A DNA stretch of 62,210 nucleotides from Methanoregula sp. Its GTDB lineage: Archaea > Halobacteriota > Methanomicrobia > Methanomicrobiales > Methanospirillaceae. A program made the translations under genes and the position numbers. A model generated the notes under the pieces. That model searched no databases. It worked only from the letters and a program-made list of their open reading frames with translations, and had not been told where the DNA came from. This document shows, in pieces, positions 18,141-26,676 of the stretch. Each line of letters starts with the position of its first letter. Position 1 is the stretch's first letter. The DNA is taken from NCBI GenBank assembly GCA_028679185.1, contig JAJRBZ010000059.1, positions 1-62,210 on the forward strand, written 5' to 3'.

Positions 18141-19122
18141 AAAATACCGCCCAAAGATACTCACTGATATTGCAGGCCAGGATCCCGTAATCCACTACCT
18201 CGCATCCTTTGCCGCTTCAGGAACCGTACCCCACCTGATTCTTACCGGACCTCATGGAACCGGGAAAAGCACAGCAATTGAATGTTTTGCCAAGGCGCTC
18301 TATCAGGATAACTGGGAGTTAAACACCTCTGTTTTCCAGACTGCCGATCTCTTTTTGCTGGGAAAAACATACATTGAACATGACGATCGATATGCGCATC
18401 TCTACCAAAAAAACCAGTCCCTTATTACAAATTTTAAGTATATCATCAAGTGGTATGCTTCCCTTCGTCCGCTTGATGCAGAATTCAAGCTGATGGTTTT
18501 TGAAGATGCACATGCACTAACCAGAGATGCACAGCAGGCATTACGAAGGATTATGGAGCGGACAAGCACTACATGCCGGTTTATTTTTTCAACAACTAAC
18601 CAGAGCGCACTTATTCCCCCTGTCACATCCCGGTGCCTGCCTCTCTTCTTTTCACCGGTTGACCGCAAGGTCATGCTTCGCTATCTCATGACAATCAGGC
18701 AACAGGAAAATTCAGGGATGCACATGTGTTCTGATGATGATCTTGAGCTAATCGTGGAGGTGGCCCAGGGGGATATGCGCAAGGCGATTCTTCTCCTGCA
18801 GGTTGCTCTTGAATCAGGACGATGCCAGGATCTTTTTGGAATTGCCCAGTCAGAAACGGCAAATATTACCACTTCTGCTATCGATGCCCTCAAAAAAGGA
18901 GATGTACACAATGCAATCAGACGTCTTGAGGCGCTGATGATAGAATACGGGCTTTCCGGAAGTGAAGTATTCTCTGAAATTCGAATGATTGCACAGCGGG
19001 AATATAACCATCCATCTCTGGCAGTTACGCTTGGCAATGCTGAATTCCGCATACACCATGGAAACAATGAATTTGTCCATATTGGTGCTTTTGTCTCGGG
19101 GGTCCGTGAGGTATTCACATGA
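18127..19122 (+). CDS. Divergent RFC small-subunit paralogue with degenerate Walker B
   Basis: 331 residues, clearly RFC-like: WIEKYRP at the N-terminus, Walker A GPHGTGKST (about 41-49), TSRC, and the GDMRKAI collar motif. Compared with the canonical RfcS in this window, Walker B LDEADAL is FEDAHAL (about 125-131), so both acidic catalytic positions are swapped or changed and the last Asp is His. The [12 protein letters not shown] segment is replaced by an insertion of about 30 residues (around 62-95). Some methanogens have two small RFC subunits. This one probably binds ATP but may hydrolyse it poorly, or may form an alternative clamp loader. It overlaps the next gene by ATGA. Confidence 0.85.
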   Translation: MLWIEKYRPKILTDIAGQDPVIHYLASFAASGTVPHLILTGPHGTGKSTAIECFAKALYQDNWELNTSVFQTADLFLLGKTYIEHDDRYAHLYQKNQSLITNFKYIIKWYASLRPLDAEFKLMVFEDAHALTRDAQQALRRIMERTSTTCRFIFSTTNQSALIPPVTSRCLPLFFSPVDRKVMLRYLMTIRQQENSGMHMCSDDDLELIVEVAQGDMRKAILLLQVALESGRCQDLFGIAQSETANITTSAIDALKKGDVHNAIRRLEALMIEYGLSGSEVFSEIRMIAQREYNHPSLAVTLGNAEFRIHHGNNEFVHIGAFVSGVREVFT

Positions 19123-19850
19123 GTGCTGTAAAGCAGATGAAAATCAAGGAACACTATGATACCATTGCCGATGTGTACGATCACCATTACGACAAGAACC
19201 GTGGACGATGCTATCACCGACACATAAGCACGTATATTATGAGCGTTCTGCCGGAAAATGGAATTCTCCTTGATATCGGATGTGGGACAGGTCTCTTTGT
19301 TGACAGGTATATTGAGTCTGGCGGTACTGCTGTAGGACTCGATATCAGCGGAAAAATGATTGAAAAAGCACGGCACCGGTGCAAACCGTGCGATTTTGCG
19401 GTCGGAACCGGGGAGAAAATTCCTTTTTGTGATAATGCTTTTGACGGGATAGCCAGCCTTCTTGTTTTCAGTTATGTTAGAGATCCCGAAGCAATGTTGA
19501 GTGAAGCGCACAGAGTTTTAAAGCCAGGGGGTTCAATCGCAATCTGTACGCTGGGAAAAAAATTACTGACCCGCGGAATCCCAGCCATATACCAGATCGG
19601 TGAAAAGATTAAGGTAAAACATGTCGTTATGAAGGATTTCGGTGAACACTATTATGACAAAAAGGAGATGGAAGAGCTCTTTATTCAGGCTGGATTTTCC
19701 GATATAATGGTTAAATGGTGTTCTTTTGCCCATATCGACATGATCGATCCAATTTTCCATATTGCGCAGAAAATTGAACCTTTTGTTGAGAACCGCGTTC
19801 CCCAGCTCGCCTATAATATCTGTGTGAGCGGAAAAAAACCACGGAAATAA
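19119..19850 (+). CDS. Class I SAM-dependent methyltransferase (UbiE/type 11 like)
   Basis: 243 residues. Motif I is LLDIGCGTGLFV (50-61), the acidic motif II VGLDIS follows, and post-motif positions read FDGIASLLVFSYVRDPEA then HRVLKPGG, the standard type 11 pattern. The substrate is not evident. It starts inside the stop of the RFC paralogue and ends 6 nt from the convergent AIR-synthase-like gene. The C-terminal part (about 170-243) has no known fold marker. Confidence 0.8.
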   Translation: MSAVKQMKIKEHYDTIADVYDHHYDKNRGRCYHRHISTYIMSVLPENGILLDIGCGTGLFVDRYIESGGTAVGLDISGKMIEKARHRCKPCDFAVGTGEKIPFCDNAFDGIASLLVFSYVRDPEAMLSEAHRVLKPGGSIAICTLGKKLLTRGIPAIYQIGEKIKVKHVVMKDFGEHYYDKKEMEELFIQAGFSDIMVKWCSFAHIDMIDPIFHIAQKIEPFVENRVPQLAYNICVSGKKPRK

Positions 19851-19856
19851 AAAAAA

Positions 19857-21191
19857 TTATCGGGATTTTTTCTTTTCCATCAGGGTCATTAATACCCGCT
19901 GTTTTTTCTGCATTGCAGCTTCCGACGCACGTATAACTCCCTTTTTCATCTCATCAAAATTGCGCATATCGGAATCAACAATCTTTTTAACCGGGGTATA
20001 TGCCGATTCACGGAACCTGGGAGAGAAATCACTCTCCCTTCCGTCCACCAGAAGAACCGACTCCGGCGTTCCCTTTTCAACATATCCGATTTGGTGCATA
20101 GCTATGCCAGCGTGTTTCACAACCCGGCAGATCTCTTCTGCTTGATCTGGAGGTGCGGCAACAAGCAGGGCATCAATGGAAACACCGAGATAATCGATCT
20201 GTAATGTTTCAAGCATGGACCGGACATGCGGTTCAACTAAACTGCCTGTCGCATTTTCATCAACAACAATACGGCAACCGGCAGTCTCTGCCATCTCAAA
20301 TGCATCTCCCCGCAAACCGCCATTCGTAACATCTGTCATCGCGTGAATATACATAAAGACCTCGCTCTTTATCAGGTTCTCACATGCAAGAAGAAAATTG
20401 AGATTAATAGTCTGCTCGACAACTTCCGGAAATCCAGAGTATATTGCAGCAGTCGCAACTGTTCCTCCACCTGCACCTTCAGTCATAAGCAGGACGTCCC
20501 CGGGTTGTGTAGCCTTCCGGGCTGTGAGGTGTTTTGTAATACCTACTGCCCCCACACAACCGGTAAGACGGGTACCCAGCACCATATCACCACCAATACG
20601 GAGTGTGGAACCGGTTACGAGTGGCACATCCATCGCTTCTCCAACCGTTGTAATACCGGCAGTGTAATCAAAGATTTTTGCCACATCACCATCATCAGCA
20701 ACGTGGATATCTGAAAAGAGCATAATCGGTTTTGCTCCCATTACGTAAACATCCCTCAACGTTGCGCGCGTGACATGGAATCCTGCAAGGAAGGGGTAAT
20801 CTGAAAGACGGGAATGCATGCCATCAACAGTACAGATGATGTAGTTGCCACCCGCACTTACTGCTCCGGCATCATCCATTTCATCCACCCCGACTGAAGC
20901 TGAAGTTTTACCGATGATACGGGCAATCTGGCGATGAGCAAAAAAATCTCCTTTTCCCCGGGATCCTACTCCGAATTCCCCCATCTTTACATCAGCTGGT
21001 ACAAATTCAAAAAAATCACCTTTCAGACCATGTGTATTTTTCACCTCTTCAATCACGGCGTGTGCAAATGCGGATGCATAATGTGGCTGGATCTTTTTAA
21101 AACTCATAATGATATCAGTAAGATTTTTTTGTATAGCATCTTCTCTGGTTCCGTCCGCAACTTTTCTGCGAACATACTCCTCAACATCCAT
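19857..21191 (-). CDS. AIR synthase-related (PurM/SelD/ThiL/HypE superfamily) protein
   Basis: 444 residues. The N-terminal 90 residues are a helical extension, followed by a PurM-type ATP-binding fold: GVDEMDDAGAVSAGG, RDVYVMGAKPIMLF, and in the second half MTDVTNGGLRGDAFEMAE and SIDALLVAA. This superfamily phosphorylates amide, selenide or thiamine phosphate groups. The group with this length is a COG2144-like one of unknown substrate that is common in methanogens. It is monocistronic, with a compact convergent neighbour. Confidence 0.75.
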   Translation of the reverse strand: MDVEEYVRRKVADGTREDAIQKNLTDIIMSFKKIQPHYASAFAHAVIEEVKNTHGLKGDFFEFVPADVKMGEFGVGSRGKGDFFAHRQIARIIGKTSASVGVDEMDDAGAVSAGGNYIICTVDGMHSRLSDYPFLAGFHVTRATLRDVYVMGAKPIMLFSDIHVADDGDVAKIFDYTAGITTVGEAMDVPLVTGSTLRIGGDMVLGTRLTGCVGAVGITKHLTARKATQPGDVLLMTEGAGGGTVATAAIYSGFPEVVEQTINLNFLLACENLIKSEVFMYIHAMTDVTNGGLRGDAFEMAETAGCRIVVDENATGSLVEPHVRSMLETLQIDYLGVSIDALLVAAPPDQAEEICRVVKHAGIAMHQIGYVEKGTPESVLLVDGRESDFSPRFRESAYTPVKKIVDSDMRNFDEMKKGVIRASEAAMQKKQRVLMTLMEKKKSR

Positions 21192-21264
21192 AGATTTGTG
21201 TACGTGCGAGAGACATAAAAAAGCGGAGGCTGGCAGTCGGATTCAAAAAAAGATTCATCAGATA

Positions 21265-22230
21265 TTATCTTAGCAGCACACCCAAAACATTTGAGAAACT
21301 TCTCAGGGCATCATCAAACATACCGTTTTTCAACTGCGAAAGTCCTTTTACCAGACCTGAGCGAACCTCTTTCACATCGATATAATATGCCTGGTCAAAT
21401 GCCCTTGCAGATTCTTCAAGTCTGCCGACCATAAAGCATGAATTGCTCATAACTATCCATGCATCAGCTGTTGTAGGATTAATTTTAAGAGATTTTTCAA
21501 GACAGAGGATTGCCTCTTCGTGTTTCCCAAGAAGACTGAGAGCAAGTCCTTTTCGGTACAGGGCATTGGCATTCACCGGGTCGATTAAGAGGGCGCGATC
21601 GAGAATATCGATCGCTTCGTGATACCTTTTTAAATTGATTAATGCTATCCCTTTTTTTATCAACGCTGAAAAATAAAAAGGATAGATTTTAAGAGCCCTG
21701 TCGTAACATATAATCTCTTCCTCATACCATTTCAGCCTGCCAAAGGCGAATCCCCGGTTTACCCATGCGGAGAGATATCGTGGCCTGAGTTCCAGTGCCC
21801 GGTCACAGCATTTTATTTCCGCTTCGAATCTCCCCAGCATTCCCAGTGCAACACCCTTGTTATTCCATGCAACTGCGCTATCGGGATCAATGAGCAATGC
21901 CTGCTCACAACATGCCAGTTTATCCTCAAACCTGCCGAGCATCCCCAAAGCAAATCCTTTATTATTCCATGCTTCGACACAATTTGGATCAAGGGATATT
22001 GCTTTTTCACAGCACTCGATCTCTTCTTCATATCGACCCAGTTTTCCCTGGGCAAAGCCCCTGCCAACCCATGAAAGTGCATGATTTGGATTAACTGATA
22101 GCGCCGCAGAAAATGCTAAAAGCGCATCCTCATGCTTTCCTTCCCGGCCAAGAGCAAGTCCCTCAATATAATAATCCCTGCTTCCCTGGGGAGACTTTAT
22201 ATTTTCTGTTACTTCAGGAAATTCAACCAT
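21265..22230 (-). CDS. Soluble TPR-repeat protein
   Basis: 321 residues made almost entirely of about eight 34-residue tetratricopeptide repeats with the usual W/G/Y/A/F pattern (AWNNKGFALGMLGRFE recurs nearly unchanged as AWNNKGVALGMLGRFE). There is no signal peptide or membrane segment, so it is a cytoplasmic scaffold. Neighbouring repeats 3 and 4 are close in sequence, which indicates recent internal duplication. The partner is unknown. The 210 bases on its far side (22231-22440) hold only the pilin promoter and an A-rich tract. Confidence 0.8.
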   Translation of the reverse strand: MVEFPEVTENIKSPQGSRDYYIEGLALGREGKHEDALLAFSAALSVNPNHALSWVGRGFAQGKLGRYEEEIECCEKAISLDPNCVEAWNNKGFALGMLGRFEDKLACCEQALLIDPDSAVAWNNKGVALGMLGRFEAEIKCCDRALELRPRYLSAWVNRGFAFGRLKWYEEEIICYDRALKIYPFYFSALIKKGIALINLKRYHEAIDILDRALLIDPVNANALYRKGLALSLLGKHEEAILCLEKSLKINPTTADAWIVMSNSCFMVGRLEESARAFDQAYYIDVKEVRSGLVKGLSQLKNGMFDDALRSFSNVLGVLLR

Positions 22231-22409
22231 TCGAGGAATCCATATAATAGTACGGACTTACTTATCAAATTCTTAGTGCAGGAGATATATATGTTAACGG
22301 ATTAAAAAAAAAAAGATGCTCACGTCACAATCCGTTTATTTCTAACCGTTCACTACCTTTAAAACGCAGCATTGGGGAAATATTTGTTTTTCAAACCAAA
22401 TCCAGCAGG

Positions 22410-22419
22410 ATTATAATGC
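22410..22419 (+). promoter_or_regulatory. TATA-like box before the pilin-like gene
   Basis: ATTATAATGC lies about 27 nt before the TTG at 22441, the distance expected for a leaderless archaeal transcript. Confidence 0.4.
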
Positions 22420-22440
22420 TTATCTCTCAATATAGCATCG

Positions 22441-22962
22441 TTGTACTCTGAATTCGGAAATGATAATGCCTCATCAGGTCAAATCGGCGTTATCCTGCTG
22501 GTAGCAATCACGATACTCCTCGCATTCCTCATTCTTCTTATGATCCAGGCACCATCGTTTGTATTGAATATGGAGAAGGAAATCCCGGTAATTTTCGCGA
22601 TTACGGGGGTTGAGAATGTCGATGAATTGACCGGACATAATAATTATGACAGTCGTATGCTCCTTCTCAATACGGGCACAGATGATTATCCAAATAAAAA
22701 TCTTAAGGCAGGATTCCTGAAAAACGGTCAACCCGTACTCTGTAATATTGCAACAATGAACGGACACGATTTCATCAGTACATCACATACCGGTGTCCAG
22801 TGGATGGGTGGCTCCGGATGCTCCGGTGAAACCTGGAGTCCCGGGGAGCGGATATGTATTGATTTCTCAGATGGAACATTTTATCCAGGTGACAGAATAC
22901 AAATGGATATTATTGATAAAGTTACGAATATGACCATTTCGCGGCATATATACAATTTTTAA
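22441..22962 (+). CDS. Archaeal type IV pilin-like protein, TTG start
   Basis: 173 residues. After a short polar leader, SGQIGVILLVAITILLAFLILLMI matches the hydrophobic N-terminus of archaeal type IV pilins (DUF1628-like, IGVILMVAITVILA). This hints at class III signal-peptide processing by a prepilin peptidase. The rest is a beta-rich globular domain with one pair of Cys. No in-frame ATG or GTG precedes the hydrophobic region, so the TTG at 22441 is the most likely start. It is a single gene with no pilus assembly genes beside it. Confidence 0.7.
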   Translation: MYSEFGNDNASSGQIGVILLVAITILLAFLILLMIQAPSFVLNMEKEIPVIFAITGVENVDELTGHNNYDSRMLLLNTGTDDYPNKNLKAGFLKNGQPVLCNIATMNGHDFISTSHTGVQWMGGSGCSGETWSPGERICIDFSDGTFYPGDRIQMDIIDKVTNMTISRHIYNF

Positions 22963-23006
22963 TAAATATCATCAAATCGATCTAAAAAAAGTAAACAAAT
23001 AAAAAA

Positions 23007-23198
23007 TTATTCATCAAGCAGTTTGAATACACCTTTTTTTGCCTTAGTGATTTTACATTCCGGGCAATGCCAAGACTCAGGGACATCTTGCCATGCTGTC
23101 CCGGGTGGTATACCCTGCTTTGGATCTCCCTTCAGGGGATCATAGATATAGTGGCATTCGAGACATACGCATCGTATCATTTTTTCTGGATCTTTCAT
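23007..23198 (-). CDS. Rubredoxin
   Basis: 63 residues from the ATG at 23198; a longer open frame upstream adds a non-family leader. The two iron-binding knuckles are CLECHYIYDP and WHCPEC, around the conserved GIPPGTAW and DVPESW. Rubredoxin carries one electron on a Fe(Cys)4 centre and in methanogens commonly serves oxidative-stress enzymes such as rubrerythrin or flavodiiron proteins. None of these is adjacent here. Confidence 0.95.
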   Translation of the reverse strand: MKDPEKMIRCVCLECHYIYDPLKGDPKQGIPPGTAWQDVPESWHCPECKITKAKKGVFKLLDE

Positions 23199-23227
23199 GA
23201 TCAATTCAACTCTGAACAATAAGGCAC

Positions 23228-23238
23228 TATATATTTTC
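23228..23238 (-). promoter_or_regulatory. TATA box for rubredoxin
   Basis: The minus strand reads GAAAATATATA, about 35 nt before the rubredoxin ATG, a good archaeal TATA match. Confidence 0.45.
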
Positions 23239-23317
23239 TGATTTTTTTCCCTGTATTTATATGAATTCTTCCGGATAGGCAACCACTAAGCCGGAAAGGT
23301 TATCATCGTCCGTCAGG

Positions 23318-23872
23318 TTACAGAAAGGAGGCATGACGGGCGCATAGTCGCGCCACGCGAAGGGGTTCGGGAATTTTCCCCTCAAGAGTAAAATCATTGC
23401 ACAGTTGTGCTGCATCCCGCTGATCCAAACCCCAGGCCCGGATAAAGATAGTCTGATGAGTATGCAGTTCCACCGGAACGCGTTTTCCCAGTTTTTCGAA
23501 TGCAGAAAGCCGAATGCTGTCATCAGGAAAATGGTGACGGATATCTTCCAGGAGCCCCTTTGAGTCCTCATAGGTAACACAGATTACTGGTATTCCGGTA
23601 TAGTCTGCAATCTGTTGGGGATTGATAATATTGAACCATGCAATTACGCAACCCGATAGCATAATTACATTAATATCACTGCGTTCAAGGTCAAGTACCA
23701 TCCGGAGTACAGATGCAGTTGCATCCATGCCACCAACTGTCACGGTTGAAAATGCGAAACCATCTATACGAAGGTCTTTCCGCATTACCACCCCGGCAAG
23801 TTTCGAAACTGTCCTTCCTGTATAGCTTTCAGCGATGCCCAGCGCACGGAGCCCCTTTTTCGGGATGTGCAT
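23318..23872 (-). CDS. DUF99 family protein (endonuclease V-like fold)
   Basis: 184 residues of the archaeal DUF99/UPF0215 family (COG1628). Recognisable blocks are KGLRALGIAES at the start, VVMRKDLRIDGF, VIMLSGCVIAWFNIIN, and GIPVICVTYE. The family is distantly related to endonuclease V, but its activity is undefined. It is divergently transcribed from the AglJ-like gene; only 38 nt separate the two starts, so their promoters overlap. Confidence 0.85.
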   Translation of the reverse strand: MHIPKKGLRALGIAESYTGRTVSKLAGVVMRKDLRIDGFAFSTVTVGGMDATASVLRMVLDLERSDINVIMLSGCVIAWFNIINPQQIADYTGIPVICVTYEDSKGLLEDIRHHFPDDSIRLSAFEKLGKRVPVELHTHQTIFIRAWGLDQRDAAQLCNDFTLEGKIPEPLRVARLCARHASFL

Positions 23873-23910
23873 AGAAGCACTTATGTCACCCGATTAAAAA
23901 TACTATATCA

Positions 23911-24834
23911 ATGAGTTTTAACAAAGATGATGTTTGTATCTTAATCCCAACATTAAATGAAGAACTTACTATTGGTAAGATTATCAGTGAGTTCAGGGAT
24001 TTGGGATACAACCATATTCTCGTTATTGATGGAAAAAGTACCGATAATACTGTTAAATTCTCCCGCGAGAACGGTGCCACGGTCCGGACACAGTCCGGAA
24101 AAGGCAAAGGAAATGCCATTATCGAGGCGTTTGAAATCATAGAGCACCCTTATATACTCATGCTTGATGGGGATGGTACATACAATCCCAAAGATGCAGA
24201 AAAAATGTTGATCCCCCTGTTTTCGGGGTATGATCAGGTAATCGGTGATCGTCTCGTTAATGCCGGGAAAGGGGCTTTTTCCTACCTCAACCTTTTTGGA
24301 AATCATATGGTAAACCTTCTGTTCAAGGTAGCCCATAGCAGGGATCTGCACGATATTCTGTCAGGGTACCGTGCATTTACGAGACCTGCAGTTCAGCAGA
24401 TGAATCTGAAAGAAAAAGGATTCGAAATTGAGACCGAGATGTCGGTAGAGGCAGTTCGGAACGGGCAACGTATAATGGTTGTGCCGGTCAATTATTCCCG
24501 CCGCCCTGGGACAGATACAAAACTCTCACCATTTCATGATGGTATAAAGATAGTCAGCACAATTTATCGGCTGGCCCGGATGAACAATCCCATGTTCTAC
24601 TTTGGCATGATGGGGATCTTCACATCGATTCTTGGTATTATCACGGGAATTTATGTTTTGCTGGAATGGTTGCGCGGAATTGATCATATTCCGCTGACGA
24701 TTCTTACTGTACTTCTTATTGTGGTCGGAATTGAAATTTTCATGTTTGGTATGATCAGTGATATGCTGCTGGTATTTCACCGTGAAATCATACGGGAAAT
24801 CCAGCTTCTGCAATCCCAGAAACCACCTAAATAA
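23911..24834 (+). CDS. AglJ-like family 2 glycosyltransferase (dolichyl-phosphate sugar transferase)
   Basis: 307 residues. The GT-A domain carries ILIPTLNEELTIG, then VIDGKSTDNT, and the metal-binding MLDGDGTYNP. Two transmembrane helices lie near the C-terminus (about 232-255 and 265-290). This layout matches archaeal AglJ, which puts the first hexose on dolichyl phosphate for N-glycosylation, the lipid donor that the AglB gene 9 kb away would use. It ends in T-rich sequence facing the convergent aldolase gene. Confidence 0.82.
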   Translation: MSFNKDDVCILIPTLNEELTIGKIISEFRDLGYNHILVIDGKSTDNTVKFSRENGATVRTQSGKGKGNAIIEAFEIIEHPYILMLDGDGTYNPKDAEKMLIPLFSGYDQVIGDRLVNAGKGAFSYLNLFGNHMVNLLFKVAHSRDLHDILSGYRAFTRPAVQQMNLKEKGFEIETEMSVEAVRNGQRIMVVPVNYSRRPGTDTKLSPFHDGIKIVSTIYRLARMNNPMFYFGMMGIFTSILGIITGIYVLLEWLRGIDHIPLTILTVLLIVVGIEIFMFGMISDMLLVFHREIIREIQLLQSQKPPK

Positions 24835-24836
24835 TA

Positions 24837-24850
24837 TTTTTTTGTTTTTT
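24837..24850 (+). terminator. T-rich terminator between convergent genes
   Basis: Two T runs (T7 then T6, split by one G) follow the stop of the AglJ-like gene and end 17 nt before the convergent aldolase stop. Archaeal RNA polymerase terminates at such U tracts. Confidence 0.5.
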
Positions 24851-24867
24851 TAAGAGCTAAAAATTTA

Positions 24868-25437
24868 TTATCCGTGAGGAGTTTTTACAGACGTGTTTTT
24901 GTCGGCATATACCTTTTTAAAAAATAAGACCTTACAGGAATGTTCAGCTAATGAAGTGTAAACATATGCTGCATCGAGATTTTTTCCTGCAGCAAAGGTT
25001 CCATGACCCCGAATAATTACCAGTTCTGAAAACATGAGTGCATTACTGACATTATCAGCTATCTTTTGAGAACCAGGAGCACCCTCAACAACAGGAATTT
25101 TGGGGCAAAGCATCATTCCTTCGCTGTCTTCAGGTACAACCATATCCATTACAAGTGAAGCAGCAACTGCATAAGGGGGGTGTGCATGGACAATCGCTTC
25201 ATGACCGGTTTTCCGGTACACATCGCGATGCACACGATATTCACTTGAGGCATAATCCGGTACTTTTCCCTTAAGGGGAATAAATACAGGCTCACCGGCT
25301 ACATCAAGATATGATCCGGTTTGTTTGATGAAAAAACCCTCAGTACCTTTTCTTGCGCTGATATTTCCAAAATTTCCTCCTACAAGATGCTCATTGAAAA
25401 GTCTTTTGCCTATTCGTTCGAACTCACCAGAATACAA
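24868..25437 (-). CDS. Class II aldolase/adducin family protein (fuculose-1-phosphate aldolase type)
   Basis: 189 residues with a TTG start at 25437; AGAGGTG about 7 nt upstream supports it, although the start lies 28 nt inside the glycosylase gene. Class II aldolase features are visible: GGNFGNIS at the N-terminus, SSE with E67 as the likely acid/base, zinc ligands H84 and H86 (VHAHPP) and H145 (RGHGTF). Methanogen homologues act on fuculose-1-phosphate or related substrates and can supply lactaldehyde for F420 synthesis. The exact substrate is uncertain. Confidence 0.8.
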   Translation of the reverse strand: MYSGEFERIGKRLFNEHLVGGNFGNISARKGTEGFFIKQTGSYLDVAGEPVFIPLKGKVPDYASSEYRVHRDVYRKTGHEAIVHAHPPYAVAASLVMDMVVPEDSEGMMLCPKIPVVEGAPGSQKIADNVSNALMFSELVIIRGHGTFAAGKNLDAAYVYTSLAEHSCKVLFFKKVYADKNTSVKTPHG

Positions 25438-26045
25438 TCAGAACACCTCTTTTTCGCACAAAATTTTTTTGCATATTCCACTATATGTGCATGCGTCTGT
25501 CTATAGACATGATTATCTTTTGGAAGATTCATTTCAAAAAGGTGCTTTAACTCCTGACGATTTTCGGTAATCCCGATGCATCGTACCATACGATCTGTAT
25601 ATGCGTCGATTACAAAAGAAGTCCGGAAAAAACCATAACAAAGAATACTATCAGCAGTCTCTTCACCAATCCCCGGCACGTTTAAAAGCCCGGACCTGAG
25701 TTGTCCGGTTGGTATATCAGACATTCCGCCAATACTTCCATACGCATCTTTTACATAAAGGGCCAGAGATTTAAGACGCTTTGCCTTAACCCGGAAGAAT
25801 CCTGTACATCGAATCGCATCTTCGATATCCTGAATATCTGCTGTAAGAATTGCATCAAAAGAGTTCAGTCCTCTTTTTTTTAGATTTCCTAAGGCACGAT
25901 CCACATTTTCCCACCGCGTCTGCTGGGTAAGAATCGCTCCTATCATTACTTCATCTGTATTCCCCGGCCACCACCCAATCTCTCCAGACCATCTGTTAAG
26001 CGTCCTGATGAGGCTTTTAATCTTAATGGAACTGGATCCCGACAT
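25410..26045 (-). CDS. HhH-GPD DNA glycosylase of the endonuclease III-related COG2231 group
   Basis: 211 residues. The helix-hairpin-helix VPGIGEETAD (123-132) and the catalytic-type Asp (VIDAYTDRM, D147) are present. The Lys of bifunctional endonuclease III (LPGVGRKTA) is Glu129 here, so a monofunctional glycosylase without beta-lyase activity is expected, as in the MagIII/COG2231 group. The iron-sulphur loop is incomplete: C196, C201 and C204 are followed by no fourth Cys. It overlaps fno upstream (23 nt) and the aldolase downstream (28 nt). Confidence 0.82.
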   Translation of the reverse strand: MSGSSSIKIKSLIRTLNRWSGEIGWWPGNTDEVMIGAILTQQTRWENVDRALGNLKKRGLNSFDAILTADIQDIEDAIRCTGFFRVKAKRLKSLALYVKDAYGSIGGMSDIPTGQLRSGLLNVPGIGEETADSILCYGFFRTSFVIDAYTDRMVRCIGITENRQELKHLFEMNLPKDNHVYRQTHAHIVEYAKKFCAKKRCSDCILVSSNE

Positions 26046-26676
26046 CCTTCATCTTGTTATAACGCGCAATATTGAGGAGGAGTGGTGTTAAGCACTCGAC
26101 CTGATACGAAGCCGCAAGAGGACCCGCATCAAATGCCTGGAGTTTTGAAATGCGGTTCACTATTTCCATAACCTGTCGTTTTGCTGGTGCATCATCCCCG
26201 CAGACCGGGACGGAATAGTTGAGCTCTTCATCAAGCAGTTTCCAGCGGTTTGCTGCGATGGTATTAAAGGCTGTGCAGATTTTAGCAGTCGGTGGAAGCA
26301 ACCTTTTTATGAGGAGAGCAGCAGAACCTTCCGGAGGTGGAACACACAGGAAGAAATCCCGTTTTTCCATGGGATTGACAGGACTGATAACTATCTTGTT
26401 TTCAAAACAGTCCAGTGTCTCAAGAGTACTCACCAGGTGTTTAAACGGGATAGCGAGTATCACGATATCCGCACAGGATACTGCATCCTGGTTCGATGCA
26501 CCGACCAATGTGCAGGGGTTTTCCCCACGTTTTTCACACACATCAAGGGTGCACTTACAGACGGTCTCCGCTTTCTCCTTATCACGGGATCCAACGATGA
26601 TATCATAAAGAGGGGAGAGGCGCATTACCATTCCCTCGCCGATATCTCCAGTGCCACCTACAATACCTATCTTCAC
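26023..26676 (-). CDS. fno: F420H2:NADP oxidoreductase
   Basis: 217 residues. The N-terminal Rossmann motif is GIVGGTGDIGEG, followed by IVGSRDKEKAE, where the arginine contacts the NADP phosphate. VILAIPFKH and the later FNTIAANRW belong to the F420 side of the fold. The enzyme exchanges hydride between reduced F420 and NADP+, supplying NADPH for biosynthesis. The ATG directly abuts the stop of the thioredoxin gene, so the two are translationally coupled. Confidence 0.93.
   Translation of the reverse strand: MKIGIVGGTGDIGEGMVMRLSPLYDIIVGSRDKEKAETVCKCTLDVCEKRGENPCTLVGASNQDAVSCADIVILAIPFKHLVSTLETLDCFENKIVISPVNPMEKRDFFLCVPPPEGSAALLIKRLLPPTAKICTAFNTIAANRWKLLDEELNYSVPVCGDDAPAKRQVMEIVNRISKLQAFDAGPLAASYQVECLTPLLLNIARYNKMKDVGIQFH

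Noticed and set aside
18681-19511. 276-codon open frame on the minus strand
   Set aside because: Antisense to the RFC paralogue and the methyltransferase, both of which have clear motifs.
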